DNA from: Dicaeum eximium
Taxonomy: Eukaryota > Chordata > Aves > Passeriformes > Dicaeidae
Direction of reading: 5' to 3'
NCBI GenBank assembly: GCA_013396995.1
Contig: VWZP01007456.1
Location: 686,431 to 750,430, forward strand
Length of the DNA stretch: 64,000 nt
Both the position numbers and the translations under genes were made by a program. Positions 26,524-38,463 of this stretch are shown here, piece by piece (positions within the stretch are counted from its first letter, which is position 1; every line of letters begins with the position of its first letter). Under the pieces are notes generated by a model. That model saw only the letters and a program-made list of their open reading frames with translations. It was not told where the DNA came from and searched no databases.

Positions 26524-28404
26524 GGGACTCAGACCCCACCGTTTCAGAGTGCTTTAAGCTAACCACAGACAAACACAGCAGACTGCAGGCTTCTCTGGGA
26601 AAGGCCAGGAAGTATAGCATTTTTGTAAAAGGCAGTGCTGTAGGATGAGAGAAAGGAATGGTATCCTGTCAGTAATGGCTGAACAAAGTAGATAGATACA
26701 CTGGCATGCTGAGGAGATCTGATGCTTACAGCGTGCCTGCCTAGAAGAAGCCCTGAAATATGTAGGGAGAGGAAATTTTAAATGAAGCAGAGAAATGGGG
26801 GATGCAAAGCAAAGTGGTAGGAAGATAATTTTCACTGTGCTCTGAGTAGTAACTTGGCATCCCACTAATGTTAGTCACACATTATCCAGAGGAAGAATTA
26901 ACAACTATTTACTCAAGGGTAAGTAGATCATGGCAGTCATCCTCAGGACTGTGATCCTGTTGCCTGAAGGCAAGGGCTCAGTGCTGAGCAGGTGTACCCC
27001 TGCAGTCCATAAATTTGTTTCAGTGAGCTTCACCACAGTCATCAGAGGATGTCTGCACACCTCTGTGTACTGTGACTGATGGTATTTTACTCTTCCTGTG
27101 CCTTTCCCAGTAAGAGGCACAACCAGTCATCTACTCTTCCTCACAAGTAGCATAAGCCTGAAAGACAAATCTGAAAAGCACAGAAATGAGTGCTTCCTCA
27201 GCACTTCTAGCACCTTCCTAATCCCAAACTTGCTCCTTATCCCTATTCCAAGTGCTGACATTTTCCAGCATTGCCTCTGTACTGAGCTGTCATGTGCTGA
27301 GCACCTAAATTGCTGCAACCAGGCAGCCACTTGACCAACCTACAGAAAATATGAACGATGGCAATGCTTCTGGGATCTGCTGTGGAGCTGAGCTGATGGA
27401 GAGTTGGCTCTTGTGGCAGTTCTAGACAGTTTTGCTTTGTCTGCAAGTCTATGGCAGCAACATTAATAAGAAAAAGTCCGAAGACAAAGTTCTCAAGGAC
27501 CCAAATTATTTTATAAATAGTTTTTTCTTAAAGTTTAGGTCTCCACATTGATTTCTGTGACACAAGCTTGTGAATATCTGCATTACTTTGAAACGGGCCA
27601 TTTTTTGCTTTTGAAATTGGGATGTGCTGAGGAACATTGCTGCAATGTCAGCTTCCATTCAACAAATTAGACTTTGTGCCAGAAAATTATACACTTACCT
27701 AAGAAAAACATGAGAGAGGAAACAGGAGCAGTATAAGATTGGTCAACCTTATGTGAGTTTTAAAATCCTCATTTCTGCAGATGGTATTTGGACTGAACTG
27801 ACTCTCCCAATTTTCTGGAGTAATTTCCTTAGAGACAAACTGATCTGTTTGCACTCATGTGACTCAGCTGGAAGCAGATAATAAACTAGACCAAACCCAG
27901 AAAGGTATTAAATATTCAAACTGCACTAAGTGGGCTCTTGCTTGAAGGCTCTTAGCATGGCTGTGGCAAATGGGTGCTTTACATCCCAAGGTCCTTTAAC
28001 ATGCCCTTATTGGACACATAGGTTTGGAAATCCTTTACTTGGATGATGTCACAACAGAGTAGGTTGCCACCAGCAGCAGCCACCCAGCACTTCCCAGTCC
28101 CTTATTTCTATCCTGCCATGGAGTCAACTCTAACATCCTGTTCCTGGGCACACCACTCAGCTCTATTTCATCCCAAGCCAAACCAGCCCCAGAGAGCAAT
28201 AGTTTCTCAACTACATGTTGCTCAGGGCCAGTTTTTGCACAAGGTGAGGCCCCACACATCCACCCCAATTCTCATCCCAGGGCAGCAAAGCTGTTGGGGG
28301 CTGCCCCATGGCAGGATGTGGTTCCCCATGCACTGATTTGTGTGCACATAGACCTCAGCTTGAAGCCAATACAGAATTCTTAAAATAAGGCCTAGATGTG
28401 AAGG

Positions 28405-28432
28405 AAAAAAACAAACAAACAAACAAAAAAAA
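28405..28432. repeat. (AAAC)n microsatellite with A-runs
   Basis: An A-run is followed by about four ACAA units and another A-run, ending at CCCC. It is a simple repeat. Confidence 0.88.
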
Positions 28433-29418
28433 CCCCACAGATTCTGGCACATAACTCTTCATAATTTTCTAGTGAACCCAGTAAAAAGCCAAATTGTCTA
28501 GCATTTAAATTCCAAGTATAGCAAGTACTATCCTATTGATAGCCAGCATGAAGTTACAGTGCATTTAAAAGCTGCAGAGGCATGATCTAGGCAAATACTG
28601 CAACAGAGTTTATCTAGCAAGTTCCAGCCTTGATAAGCTGAAAAAGCCATGTCCTGCCAAGACCATGCTTTTAATTGGCTCCTCTAAAACACAGAGCCAC
28701 AATAGAAAAATACTTGAAAAGGAAACAAATTATCACCACCATATGAAGATGTTCCATCCCAAGAGATAACCACCCTGGTGTGAGCCTTCTTAAAAGGCCA
28801 GATGGAGCAGGATAGAACACGTAAACTGGATCTCTCTCCTAGAGTTTATACCCATAAATCTGCAGATGAAATACTGGGAAGAGGAAGTGAGCTAGACCTC
28901 ACTATTTAAACTCATTATTGGGAGTTTAAATGGTCAAGTTATATGCCTATTTTTATAGATGTCTATCTTTATATATATGAACTGTTCTTTCTTCAGCTAA
29001 ACTTTCCCACATGTGAAGGGTTTTGGATCAACAGTTATTGCAATAACTATGTTTTCTTTGAAATAATCTGAGCAAACTTCATATTGGGCCTTTTCTCTGT
29101 AGATACTGTATTTTTAATGGTATCAAGATTTGTATAGATTTTGTCATTTTAAAAAATGGTGACAGCTACTCAAAATACAAGTTATCAACAAAATTTTTAT
29201 ATTAAGCCAGCTGAAACTCATGTAGTCAAATTGCTGAGGAAAACAGAAAAAATATAACTATCAAGGTATCTTTTACTTTGAGAAACCTTAGGGGATGAGG
29301 AGGGTCAGAAGCAGTCCCACCTTGTACAGATTACCACATCACTGCCTGCTACTGTGATTCTGCTTTTTTGCATGGGATACTCAAAACTCCCATTGACAGG
29401 CTTGGATTATGTACATAG

Positions 29419-29475
29419 CATCCACAAGGCTGCCAATCCCAGGATTATATACACAAATATGCATATTTGTGGATG
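29419..29475. repeat. Perfect 20-bp palindrome inside a second inverted repeat
   Basis: The arms CACAAATATG (29452-29461) and CATATTTGTG (29462-29471) form a perfect palindrome with no spacer, centred on ATATGCATAT, which resembles overlapping POU/octamer half-sites. A second inverted pair, CATCCACAA (29419-29427) and TTGTGGATG (29467-29475), overlaps its right edge. The arrangement could form alternative cruciform or hairpin states, or be a symmetric binding site. Confidence 0.7.
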
Positions 29476-30358
29476 TTCCTACTACTTACCAAAGCTTTAA
29501 GGAAAGGATGTTCTACAATGAAGTTCTGTCAGGAGAACACTTCAGCACAGGAAAGCAGGATAATTTTAGGTGTCTTTAATAAAAGATGGGCCTGATCTTA
29601 CAAAACCAGTCAGTATTTGTGTAGACAAATCTGTGGCCAGCACATGGGATAAACCAGGCTCATCTATACCAGGTGCTGGCACCCCAAGCTAGATCCAGGC
29701 TCAGGAAGAATGTGCAAGCTCCATACAGAGACTTTGGACTGGAAGTAATAGTACCTTGCAAACACAGGTGGGGGCCACTAGCTCAGGAACAGGGAAGATT
29801 TATTCTTTTTGCAAGGATTTTTAAAGGCTTCTGAGCAATTCACTAGTACAATTCCCCAGTGTCCTCCTAAAGATCTGTGCAGCCCAAACAAGGTGAGGAG
29901 GAAAGGGAGGAGCTGGGTGTGTGGATGTAAATAGTACTCTGTGGATGAGAAGAGAGTGGGACATTCTTAAAATGTTATTTTCATAAAAAGTTAGATATAC
30001 AAGGAGACATTACCATGGATTTTTCACAATCTACAAAAAGTACCCACCAAGTATCCACCTCCTCTGCTATTGGTAATTTATTCCTATTCCTCCTACCTAC
30101 TGTTCTTCCCCCCTCTACAGCACAGACTGTATTGCTGTAAGTATCCTGATTTAGAGTGGGAGTCCACAGTGTAATTTTTAAGGACTGGAAACCACCTTCT
30201 GTCCTTTCATTGTCAAAGCAATTGTTCTCACCCCATTCTTAACCTGATGTTCCTGCTTCTAATTTTCAGATGAAGATTATCTTGGATAACCCAAAAAGCC
30301 TGTAATTTTATTGGCTTCTCCCCTCTCAGTTCTCTCCATTGCTTCATTGGGAAAAGCC

Positions 30359-30376
30359 AAAAAAAAAAAAAAAAAC
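30359..30376. repeat. Poly(A) run
   Basis: Eighteen consecutive A residues with no adjacent retrocopy recognised. Confidence 0.9.
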
Positions 30377-33300
30377 TTCTCTTTAAACTGCATCTCACTC
30401 AAAGGTCTTTGAAGGGATTTAAGATGTTTTTGTAATGAAAATTAGTATTAGTGACCCTTTACAGAATGTTACAAGAGACTGTCTGGAAAGCTGGCTGTTA
30501 CAAGCCCTCAGTGCCACTTCCCCTCACCCTACCAACAGTAGGCACAGATAGGCACAGATATTCAGAAGTATTTTAAATTCTATATTAATATATTGCTAAC
30601 TGCTTGCCATGCTTCTCCAGGCCCCAAGAATTTGAAATAGAGCTGCTTGCAGCACTAAAATAACTTTGGGCATAAAACACTAGTATCACCACGTATCCAT
30701 GTGTGAATGGTCCCAAGGTTTTGCAGTGATGGGCCTTCAAAATCACTATCTTGAGAACAAGCATTGCTTCCTCAGGTGAGCTGTTGGCACATTGACTATA
30801 ATTAAAAGTATTTGCTGTCAAGCACCAGTGCTTCAACAGCGACACAAACAGTTTTCTGTGTCTTAGAGTGTTTCATAATGGTCCCTTGCAGATGGTACAA
30901 ACTCCTCCAGGCCACAGTCACTGCAGATGGGAACCTCTGCAGAAAGAGGTAGGAGGTTACCTGCTCCCAGCCTTGTATTGTAGGCACAATACAGAAGTCT
31001 AGATTAATCTCCCACTGGAGACAAAGCTGTGAAAGCCCCAACACAGCTACTGTGGTTCCTCCTAGGCTTGTTCTGTGCACAGCATCCTTGCAGATTGGCT
31101 GCCTGGGCTTAACATGCTTTGTGTGTTTGCCCTTCTGTTTCCAGGAGCATATACTTAACCCTTATCTTCCTTGGATGCTTCAGGGACAGCTCCTGGAACA
31201 GTTCCCAAAGTTGGTGCATCACTGCTAATATCATTCATTTTCTTTTCGGAGGTGCGGAGACAGCCACAGGGGATCCATAAGTCTGTGTCTGACTCCAGTA
31301 TCGTCTCTTTTGCACACGTGGCTTGTGCTGCCAAAAAATGATGGCAAGGGACCAAGCTCACTCTAATACCAGCAAAAACACAGATAATGTCACACTGATT
31401 GCCAGCCCAGATTGACCAGAAGTCCTAGTTCTTTCAGAAACTGTCAGTTTTAGACAAGAAAAATCCTCAACTGCCTACATGGGAAGACTGATACATTAAG
31501 TAATTAAATTGACTCATTTGCACCTAGTCATTTCAGGAAAGCCCAGCTAATTAAAAGTTTCTCTCAGGAGGCACTTTTCAAGAACTAAGTTTTGATAGGC
31601 ACTAAATAAGAGCTTCTGCCAGCTAAGGCAGAGGAGTGGCTTCCACCAGCCATGCACACCTTGAAAAGCTTTTGCTGTCTCAAGAACTCCAAAAGATAGT
31701 GCCAGAAACTGCAACATTATCTACAGGTATTTTACCAGCATTCACAGGTAACAAACAAGTGTGATGCTTTTATCTTGGTCAGGAAAGGACAATCAGTGTT
31801 ATTAAAGGCAAGGGTTTCTTCAACACGGAGAAGAGCCTTCCTTAGGTGGAAGGTGGCACTGCTGTACTGCATGGCCTTGCATATCAAACTGCATCTCAAG
31901 CCACGCTGGAGTCAGCATCAGCCAAATCCCTTCCTTCCCCAAGGAGAGGACTAGAAGACTTTTTTTTTCCCACATAGCAGACACCATCACTATTCATTTG
32001 AAGATTATAATAGCACAGATTTACAGAGGTACACACAGGCTGAGCAATCACAAAAGTTCACATGTGCAAAGAGCTAAAGAAGAAAATCTTCCAGTCATGG
32101 TGGGAATGTCCAGCCACCCCTTCCAAAAAGCATCATGAACTACATGCAACACCCACCAATACAGTCAGGTTGAGACTCACTCATTTTAATCCTGTTCCAC
32201 AGGACCTCTCACCAGCTTCCACTAACAGTCCTTGATCTTCACAGTTCTTTCTTCTCTGCTTTACTTATAAGCCTCCCAACTAATGAGTAGGTTATCTAGC
32301 AATTTATCACTTGATAGCAATTTACCACCTGGCCACCACCCTCAGCTCATCAGCATATACATAATGAAGCACAAAAAGGGGTAACACACAATATGAATCC
32401 CTTTGAAAGGTCAGTCCTCAGCATGAAAGGCTTCCTGAATCAAATAACATTCAGGAGGGACAGCTGGAGTCACAGCTGTAGCTGTTGAATGAAAAACAAC
32501 TTTCAACTCACAGCACTTTGGAAAAATCACAATCCCAGGAAGGGTTTCATATGTATACAAGGTTTTTTTCTTGTTGAGGCTTATATATATATTTTTGTTT
32601 TTTTACTGAACCTGAGCTCAGTTGTCATTTTTACATGGCTCCAAAATCAACAGATATTTATGATGACATTTCTTTAGGATTTTCAGCACTATTTGCTACC
32701 TGTCCTTGTACACAACCCTTGTGTCACCTTTGTATCTGGAAGGATAGGAAATCTGTGGCTGTATCCAGTATGGAAAATATACTGAAACTACACCTGAGAG
32801 ATTTGTAAGGGATCTTTATCTTAACCATACCAGTGCTGATTCATAGGTGGTACACAGTGTTTATGAGCCCAGGTGCACGTCACTGCCACAAAAGGCTCAC
32901 AACAAACCCTCAAAGTGAGATGGCAGTTTCTGAACAGGGTTGACAGGGACATGGCCCTCCCAGCAGGCATGACACTTGTCCCCATGTTGCCCAGCTCCTG
33001 GCCTTGCAGGCCAGCCTTTAACCATTCTGTGTCTTGCTTGTGTCTCTCTGCCCCCAGCGCAGCTCTTGGATGATGACCCTGAGAGGGCAGCAGGACAGCC
33101 TGCCCCTCACACAAACGCCCATCACTTTGTCTGAAGCAGCCTCTGAAAATGTGAAGGAACTTCCTCAATCCTTCTGCTGGATATTTGATGGCTCTCTAGC
33201 TAAATTGCCCAGCCTTACAGATTATTTCAGCTAAAACCCATATTCCCACCTTCCCCTGCCCTAGGCTTCTCTCCCTTCCTTTAGGCTTGAGAATTAAATG

Positions 33301-34665
33301 CAACCATAAAACCATGTAGCTTAGTGCCAATTATAACAGCAAAGAAAACAGGTAATTATGGTAGCTCTCCTTTTCTGAAAGGGAATAAAACCAAGATACA
33401 ATGCCAGGCTAAGAAATGGTTGACTGGGGAAGAGTCCTGTGTCTGTCTTGGCACCCATGTTGTCTTGCTTCTGTCCAAGCTAAGGAATTGTAAAAACCCT
33501 TTGAAGTACACTCAGCATGTCATCTGCATATGTTTGCAGATGGTTTACTGTTAGTGTGGCCAGAGCAGATAAATGATTATGTGTATCCGACCTATATTTG
33601 TTGATTTTAGCCTTTTTTCTTGGAAGCTGTCTTTGTACACTGTCCAACGCTTGTCTGGCTGCTCACAGTATCACTTTTTTGCAAATTCCTAAAAAGTTCC
33701 ACAACACCAACTTGCAGGGGACTTCTAGAAATGCTTCCAAGAAAACACTTCCTTCAGAGAGCTGACGGGACAGCTAGCACAAGTTACTTGGTCAGCTGGA
33801 ATTGCCATCCATCCTAGAGAGTCAGCATCACCCTCAGGTGAGCGTGGGCTCCTGCAGGGAAAGGAGAACGGCCGTGGTGCATCCAGAGGCAATTCCTGTG
33901 GTCCATCTGCCACCAGCGTTGCCACAAACCACGCGCTGCCACCGCCCAGCTGCCACACTGCTCCTGCAGGTCACTTTGATTCCCTGCCACGTCTCACTGC
34001 TCACCAAACCCACTAAGGCATTTTTGTGCCTAATTTTAACTGAAATGAAGGGGAGGAAGGTGTCTAAATACTGCTGGCTCTTACTCATTCGACAAGCCTT
34101 GCCTCCCCCATGAAGCCTTGCTCAAGGACAGCACGAAATTGCATTCAGGGTAGTAGGTAAGGCGCAATGCTCTCAGCTCCTAATTTTTAAAAGATCCATA
34201 AAAGTATTCAGAATATTCAGCCACCCACGCTGGCTTAAATTATGAGTTTCTCCCACACTGTGTAGTCTTTCAATGTGTTTAGGGCTCCCTTTACCTAAGG
34301 ATAGTGTTGCTTCATATTATCTAGACAAAAAGCTCTGATGTCTGAGCTTTGCACACACAGCAATGACCATGGTAGGTAAAGGTCTGGCCAGGTTAAACAC
34401 AACAGGTAATAAAGACCTCAGATCTGACTTTACTCTTCCACCTGTTCTATATCAGCAGAATTCAGATGTATTCAGTGGCATTATTCTGGATTTATGACAC
34501 TGTAAGAGCCTGAAGCATTAGTATTTGTAGCAGTGTGCCTCTTCCTTCAGGTATTCATAGATTTTATTATTATTTCCATATCCAAATATCAAACAGCATC
34601 TGGTATTTTTACAATTCAGCTACAATTAAAGTACAGTTTTAAGATTTTTAGCCTTTTCCTCAGGC

Positions 34666-34689
34666 AAGCCGGTGAAACTGCACCGGCTT
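34666..34689. repeat. GC-rich perfect inverted repeat (hairpin)
   Basis: The arms AAGCCGGTG (34666-34674) and CACCGGCTT (34681-34689) are exact reverse complements around the 6-nt loop AAACTG. The arms contain two CpGs, unusual in this CpG-poor, AT-rich neighbourhood. There is no T-run to suggest a terminator and no reason to expect one in this genome. Confidence 0.75.
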
Positions 34690-36104
34690 CTTCACTTCTG
34701 CATTTTAAAGTAGTAACCCATTTCCTGGCAGTTTCATATCTGGAATCAAATATAGTAGCTCTGTGTTGATGAGATACATGAGATACTGGTTATACATTTA
34801 AAGAATTACATCCAGTCAAATTTTTTAAAGGAAAATACAATAGGGCTGGTTTTGCTAATCTTGTCTTTTAATAAGTCTGTCCCTATGGAATCTAAATTCT
34901 GGTACAAATTTGATTTTATGTCTTGAATGTCACAATCTCTTGTAAAAGGCAGAACTAAAAAAAAAAAAAGCCTGTATTTCACTTAATTGATATGTATATA
35001 ACATTCAGCAATATCTGATAGGTTTGGAAAGCTGTGCAGTAATGATTAACACATCCACAGAAGCATCCACAGAAGGCAGGCAGGGTACACTGCTCCAATA
35101 GTGCCAAAGTCTGTCACACTACATGCTGTCAATCTGGATGAGAAAGAATTTTCCAAGTAATTTAAGTGCTGTGAAAATGAAGTTAGCACTTTAGATACAT
35201 TTACAGAAACAAAGGCTGGTGATTACAAAGCTGGAATGAATGTGGACTGTGTTTACATCTGCTTCCTGGAAGGTAAAATGTAATCAGAGGAAGCAAAAAA
35301 TAATTAGCTTTCAAGATATTCTTTTTTGGTTTTGGGGTCTTGTCAGTGGGAGTTGTTTTCTTATGGCAGGATAATATGGAAGATTTCTGTGCTGTTATTC
35401 CATGGTGTGATTTGATGAGACAGCTGGTGTACCCCATGCTGGAACAACAGCTGGGAATGGTCATGTAATGTTTCTGGACAGTACAACACAAGCCAGTAAT
35501 CTCTGTTTCACAGCTATCAGTCACCTTCCTTTTAATTAGTTTCAGATGCAGTGTCTAAACAGGCAGTGAAATGTCAGAAGTCCCACACTCTGAAACAGAG
35601 CTTCCTCAGACCCCAGGTAGAGCTTGATTGGTTTTGTTGCTGCAGACCACTGACCTTTGAAGAGTGAAATTCCCAGTCATGCTCAAGGAGCTCTTTTCAA
35701 AGGACACATCTAATAAATGCTAGCCTTAACCCAGTGGCATTTGAAACCTTGCAGAAAAAGGCCTTAAACCTACTGCCAAACCCCACTTTAATCAGGATCA
35801 GTCTCACTCAAGTAAGATTAACTGAAGTTAAAAAGAAACTACTCATCCAACATGAGGCAGCTGTCCAGACTCCCTGAGAAATCAGAAATAAAAGGTAGCT
35901 GGAGATGGTGATTCATCTGTCCTTTTGGATACCTGTCACACGGTGGGTGGTGTGCCCTCCATGCCACTGGTTTCTGAGATGGGTGACTAGAGCCTCTATT
36001 TTCTCAGGGTTGAAGTTAAGTCACCTAAAGCCTACTCATAGTTTCTACAGCTTTGAAGACTTTTCACTGCTGTGAAGAACAGAAGGAAAACTGTAAAATG
36101 TCAG

Positions 36105-36660
36105 ATTGAAGGTCCTTCTATCCTGCTTCCCACCACATCAAGAGCAGATGCCTAGTGACTAGGCGTATATGAAAACTCCCTGTAACACTCTCCCAATTTC
36201 CAGACATTTCAGAGCAGGAACCTCCTGATGAGGCTGTGGTTTCTATATGGTTAGTACTCCCACAGCATTACTCTTACATTAAATCTGTAGTCTGTCCTTG
36301 AAATCCTAAAAACTTTGGCACCCACACCATCCTTTGTCAAGGAGATCCATGGGTCAGCTGACTGAGATGTTTTGTTTGGAGCCCTACTATTTTATTGGCT
36401 TAATCTGATGTCTCCCACCTCTTGTACTGGAAAGGAGTAAAAAAAAAATCAATCTATTCATTCTCTCCATGCCACTCAAGATTTTTTTTTGTAAATGTCT
36501 CACCTCCTCCTCCTTTATCTGCTTTCCATATACAAAAGTCCTAGCTTAGTCATCCTTCGTACAGAGCCTTTATGTACTTTTGATTGTCTTTGTTGCCCGT
36601 CTCTAAACCTTTTCCAGCTGCCTTGTAAATTGCTTGTGATGGAGGGATCAGGACCTTCTG
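36105..36660 (-). mobile_element. Ancient CR1 LINE fragment (3' region, RT C-terminus remnant)
   Basis: The plus strand matches the antisense of an old amniote CR1 type common in turtles, crocodilians and birds. Landmarks in order are AAGGTCCTTCTATCCTG (3' end, about 36112), CACCATCCTTTGTCAAGGAG followed by TCCATGGGTCAGCTG (about 36325-36361), CTTGTACTGGAAAGGAGTAAA (about 36421), TTCTCTCCATGCCACTCA (about 36461), AAAAGTCCTAGCTTA (about 36534) and TTGTTGCCCGTCTCTAAACC (about 36591). In intact relatives this stretch holds the end of the reverse transcriptase gene, read on the minus strand, and the 3' untranslated region. Here it is riddled with substitutions and indels and has no usable frame. 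It is 5'-truncated, as is usual for CR1. The divergence suggests an insertion older than the modern bird CR1 families. Confidence 0.78.
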
Positions 36661-37840
36661 AACTCATTAGGACAGACAAGCTCACACCCAGCATCCCAAA
36701 TTTGTTGCAGTGCTACTTACTCAGGATCAAAATGCCTGTCAGCGCTGTGATAAGCAAGCACAGTGATAAGCAGCCTGCAGGCAGCAGCTGAAGAGCCTCG
36801 GCAGTGTCACTGAAACTGAAGCAACAGGAACAGACTCAGTCAGGTCTTCCCATCTCATCCTCTCCCACTGCAAGTGGCACATATGAGAGGTGGGAAGTCC
36901 CAGCTCAGGGTGGCAGAACCATTGCAGGTGCAGCAGCTGCAGTGCAGGACCAACAGGGAGACAGACACCTGGAGTGCGGAGCTTCCTGAAACACAGTGCA
37001 GGCAAGAGGCACTTGCTGCCTTCACCACCTTTCTCCCACATTCCTTTGGTGCCTTGGCCATAAGGGCAGAAGGGGAATCAGAACCTCTGGTGAAGGGGCT
37101 GATTTTCCCAGCTCTTCAGTCAAAAGGCAACCCTCACTTGCCAAGCAGAAGAAGTGAAAACACAAAGAACCATTCCCTCGGGTCCCTGCCTTTACATGTT
37201 GATGCAGAGAGGGCAGATGTCCCCAGCAGGTTTCATCATCTAACAGTGGAAGTAAACGTGCCTTGCAAATAGTCAACATGCAGAGGTTGTGGGAGGGCCA
37301 TTCATGGGAACTTTCCTTTGATTTAATGGCAGTCATGACTATGGGAGGTCTGATGGATGACGTGTAGGTCCAGGATCTTCCCAGTAAGCTGCAGTCCCTG
37401 CACATGATACAGGGTTGGTCTTTATCTTCCTACCTGCAGGTCAGCAGCTGAGGAAGTGGGAGAGCAGGCTGTCCTCAAGTAAAAAAGAGGGCAGTTTTAA
37501 CCCAGACATCCTCAGAAGCTTTATTCAAAGCCACGTGGGTTTAAGCAATGCAAAAGGTTTAAAAAACAGCTTTGAGAGAAGCACTCTGGGAGGCTTTGCT
37601 TTCGGTGCACCTCACTGATATGCTTATTTTGTGAATAAGCATTGAACCCTCCAATTTTTTAAGCACTGAATCCTTGCTTATGGGTGTCTTGATCCCAAGG
37701 CCTAAGGGGCCTTGCAGATGGCCCCTTGCTGCTCACCACAAATGTTTTATTACTACCTCAACCAAAATTTCCTTTGAAAGAAAGAAAGCCAGTGTTTGCT
37801 TTGCTTCCAGACAATCTTAAAAAACACAAAAACAAACCAA
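36661..37840. other. Non-coding unique DNA, no gene recognised
   Basis: Moderately GC-rich sequence with frames of up to 132 codons on both strands (e.g. 36874-37272 plus, 37022-37405 minus). They overlap one another and show no domain, so they are judged spurious. Confidence 0.5.
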
Positions 37841-38096
37841 AACAAAAAAAAGTATGAAGAGGGAAGAAAGCAGAAAGTGGAAACGGGGGGGGGGGAAATG
37901 AAAAAAAAAGGAAAAGGAAAAAGNAACAAAAAAAAGTACGAAGAGGGAAGAAAGCAGAAAGTGGAAACGGGGGGGGGGAATGAAAAAAAAAGGAAAAGGA
38001 AAAGGAAAAGGAAAAGGAAAAGGAAAAGGAAAAGGAAAAGGAAAAGGAAAAGGAAAAGGAAAAGGAAAAGGAAAAGGAAAAGGGGGAAAGGGAAGG
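37841..38096. repeat. Polypurine (GGAAAA)n tract with an 84-bp duplication and an N
   Basis: A unit beginning AACAAAAAAAAGTATGAAG (37841) recurs 84 bp later (37925). It differs by one T/C change and two single-base length differences in homopolymers. The only ambiguous base of the window, N at 37924, lies exactly at the junction. The second copy runs into about fifteen pure GGAAAA units (to about 38082) and then GGGGAAAGGGAAGGG. Almost the whole tract is purine on the plus strand and includes two G-runs of 10-11. Such tracts are hard to assemble. The long Lys/Arg and Leu/Phe frames through it are artefacts. Confidence 0.92.
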
Positions 38097-38381
38097 GAAT
38101 TGGATTCTTGATAGCCAAGTGATTATTTATCAAAAGGTGCTAACACCCTAATTGCCCCTAGAGTAATGGTCACATAGTTTGGGTGAAGAAAACAAGACTG
38201 ATCATCCAGTTCAATAAAGCTGACGAATTCTGGATTGCATTGGCTGAGAATCCATTTTCATTTGTGTTACTGTCTTTTCCTAAGGATAATACGATCCTTT
38301 TCATACAATATCAGACCTGACTAAAAGTAAGTGATATACAGCGTTCAGACTCCAAGGTTAGAAAAACTTACTTTGAAAGCA

Positions 38382-38460
<79 letters not shown>

Positions 38461-38463
38461 TGC
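38382..38463. repeat. (ATT)n(CATTAT)n compound microsatellite
   Basis: About thirteen ATT units pass into about six CATTAT units and back to ATT. The hexamer array probably arose from a C substitution within the ATT array that was then amplified. Confidence 0.92.

Larger units (their letters stand above)
16225..28404. other. Non-coding unique DNA, no gene recognised
   Basis: Apart from weak CR1 scraps and simple repeats listed separately, I see only short spurious frames. The largest (132 bp to about 390 bp, e.g. 23121-23510 and 20711-21046) have no recognisable domain or splice structure. A purine-rich G/A stretch lies at about 20985-21030, with loops too long for a canonical quadruplex. 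Confidence 0.55.
28433..36104. other. Non-coding unique DNA, no gene recognised
   Basis: No exon, RNA gene or transposon was recognised. A polypyrimidine tract ending in CCCCCAG at about 33042-33057 looks like a splice acceptor, but the frame that follows has no recognisable homology. Short A-runs lie at 30359-30376 and 34957-34969. A palindrome (29452-29471) and a GC-rich hairpin (34666-34689) are listed separately. Confidence 0.5.

Noticed and set aside
33042..33240. Possible exon after a polypyrimidine tract ending in CCCCCAG
   Set aside because: The acceptor-like sequence is plausible, but the following frames have no recognisable protein, one reaches a stop quickly, and no donor or partner exon is evident.
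37753..38133. Lys/Arg-rich and Leu/Phe-rich frames on the two strands
   Set aside because: Both are translations of the GGAAAA hexamer repeat and cross an ambiguous base.
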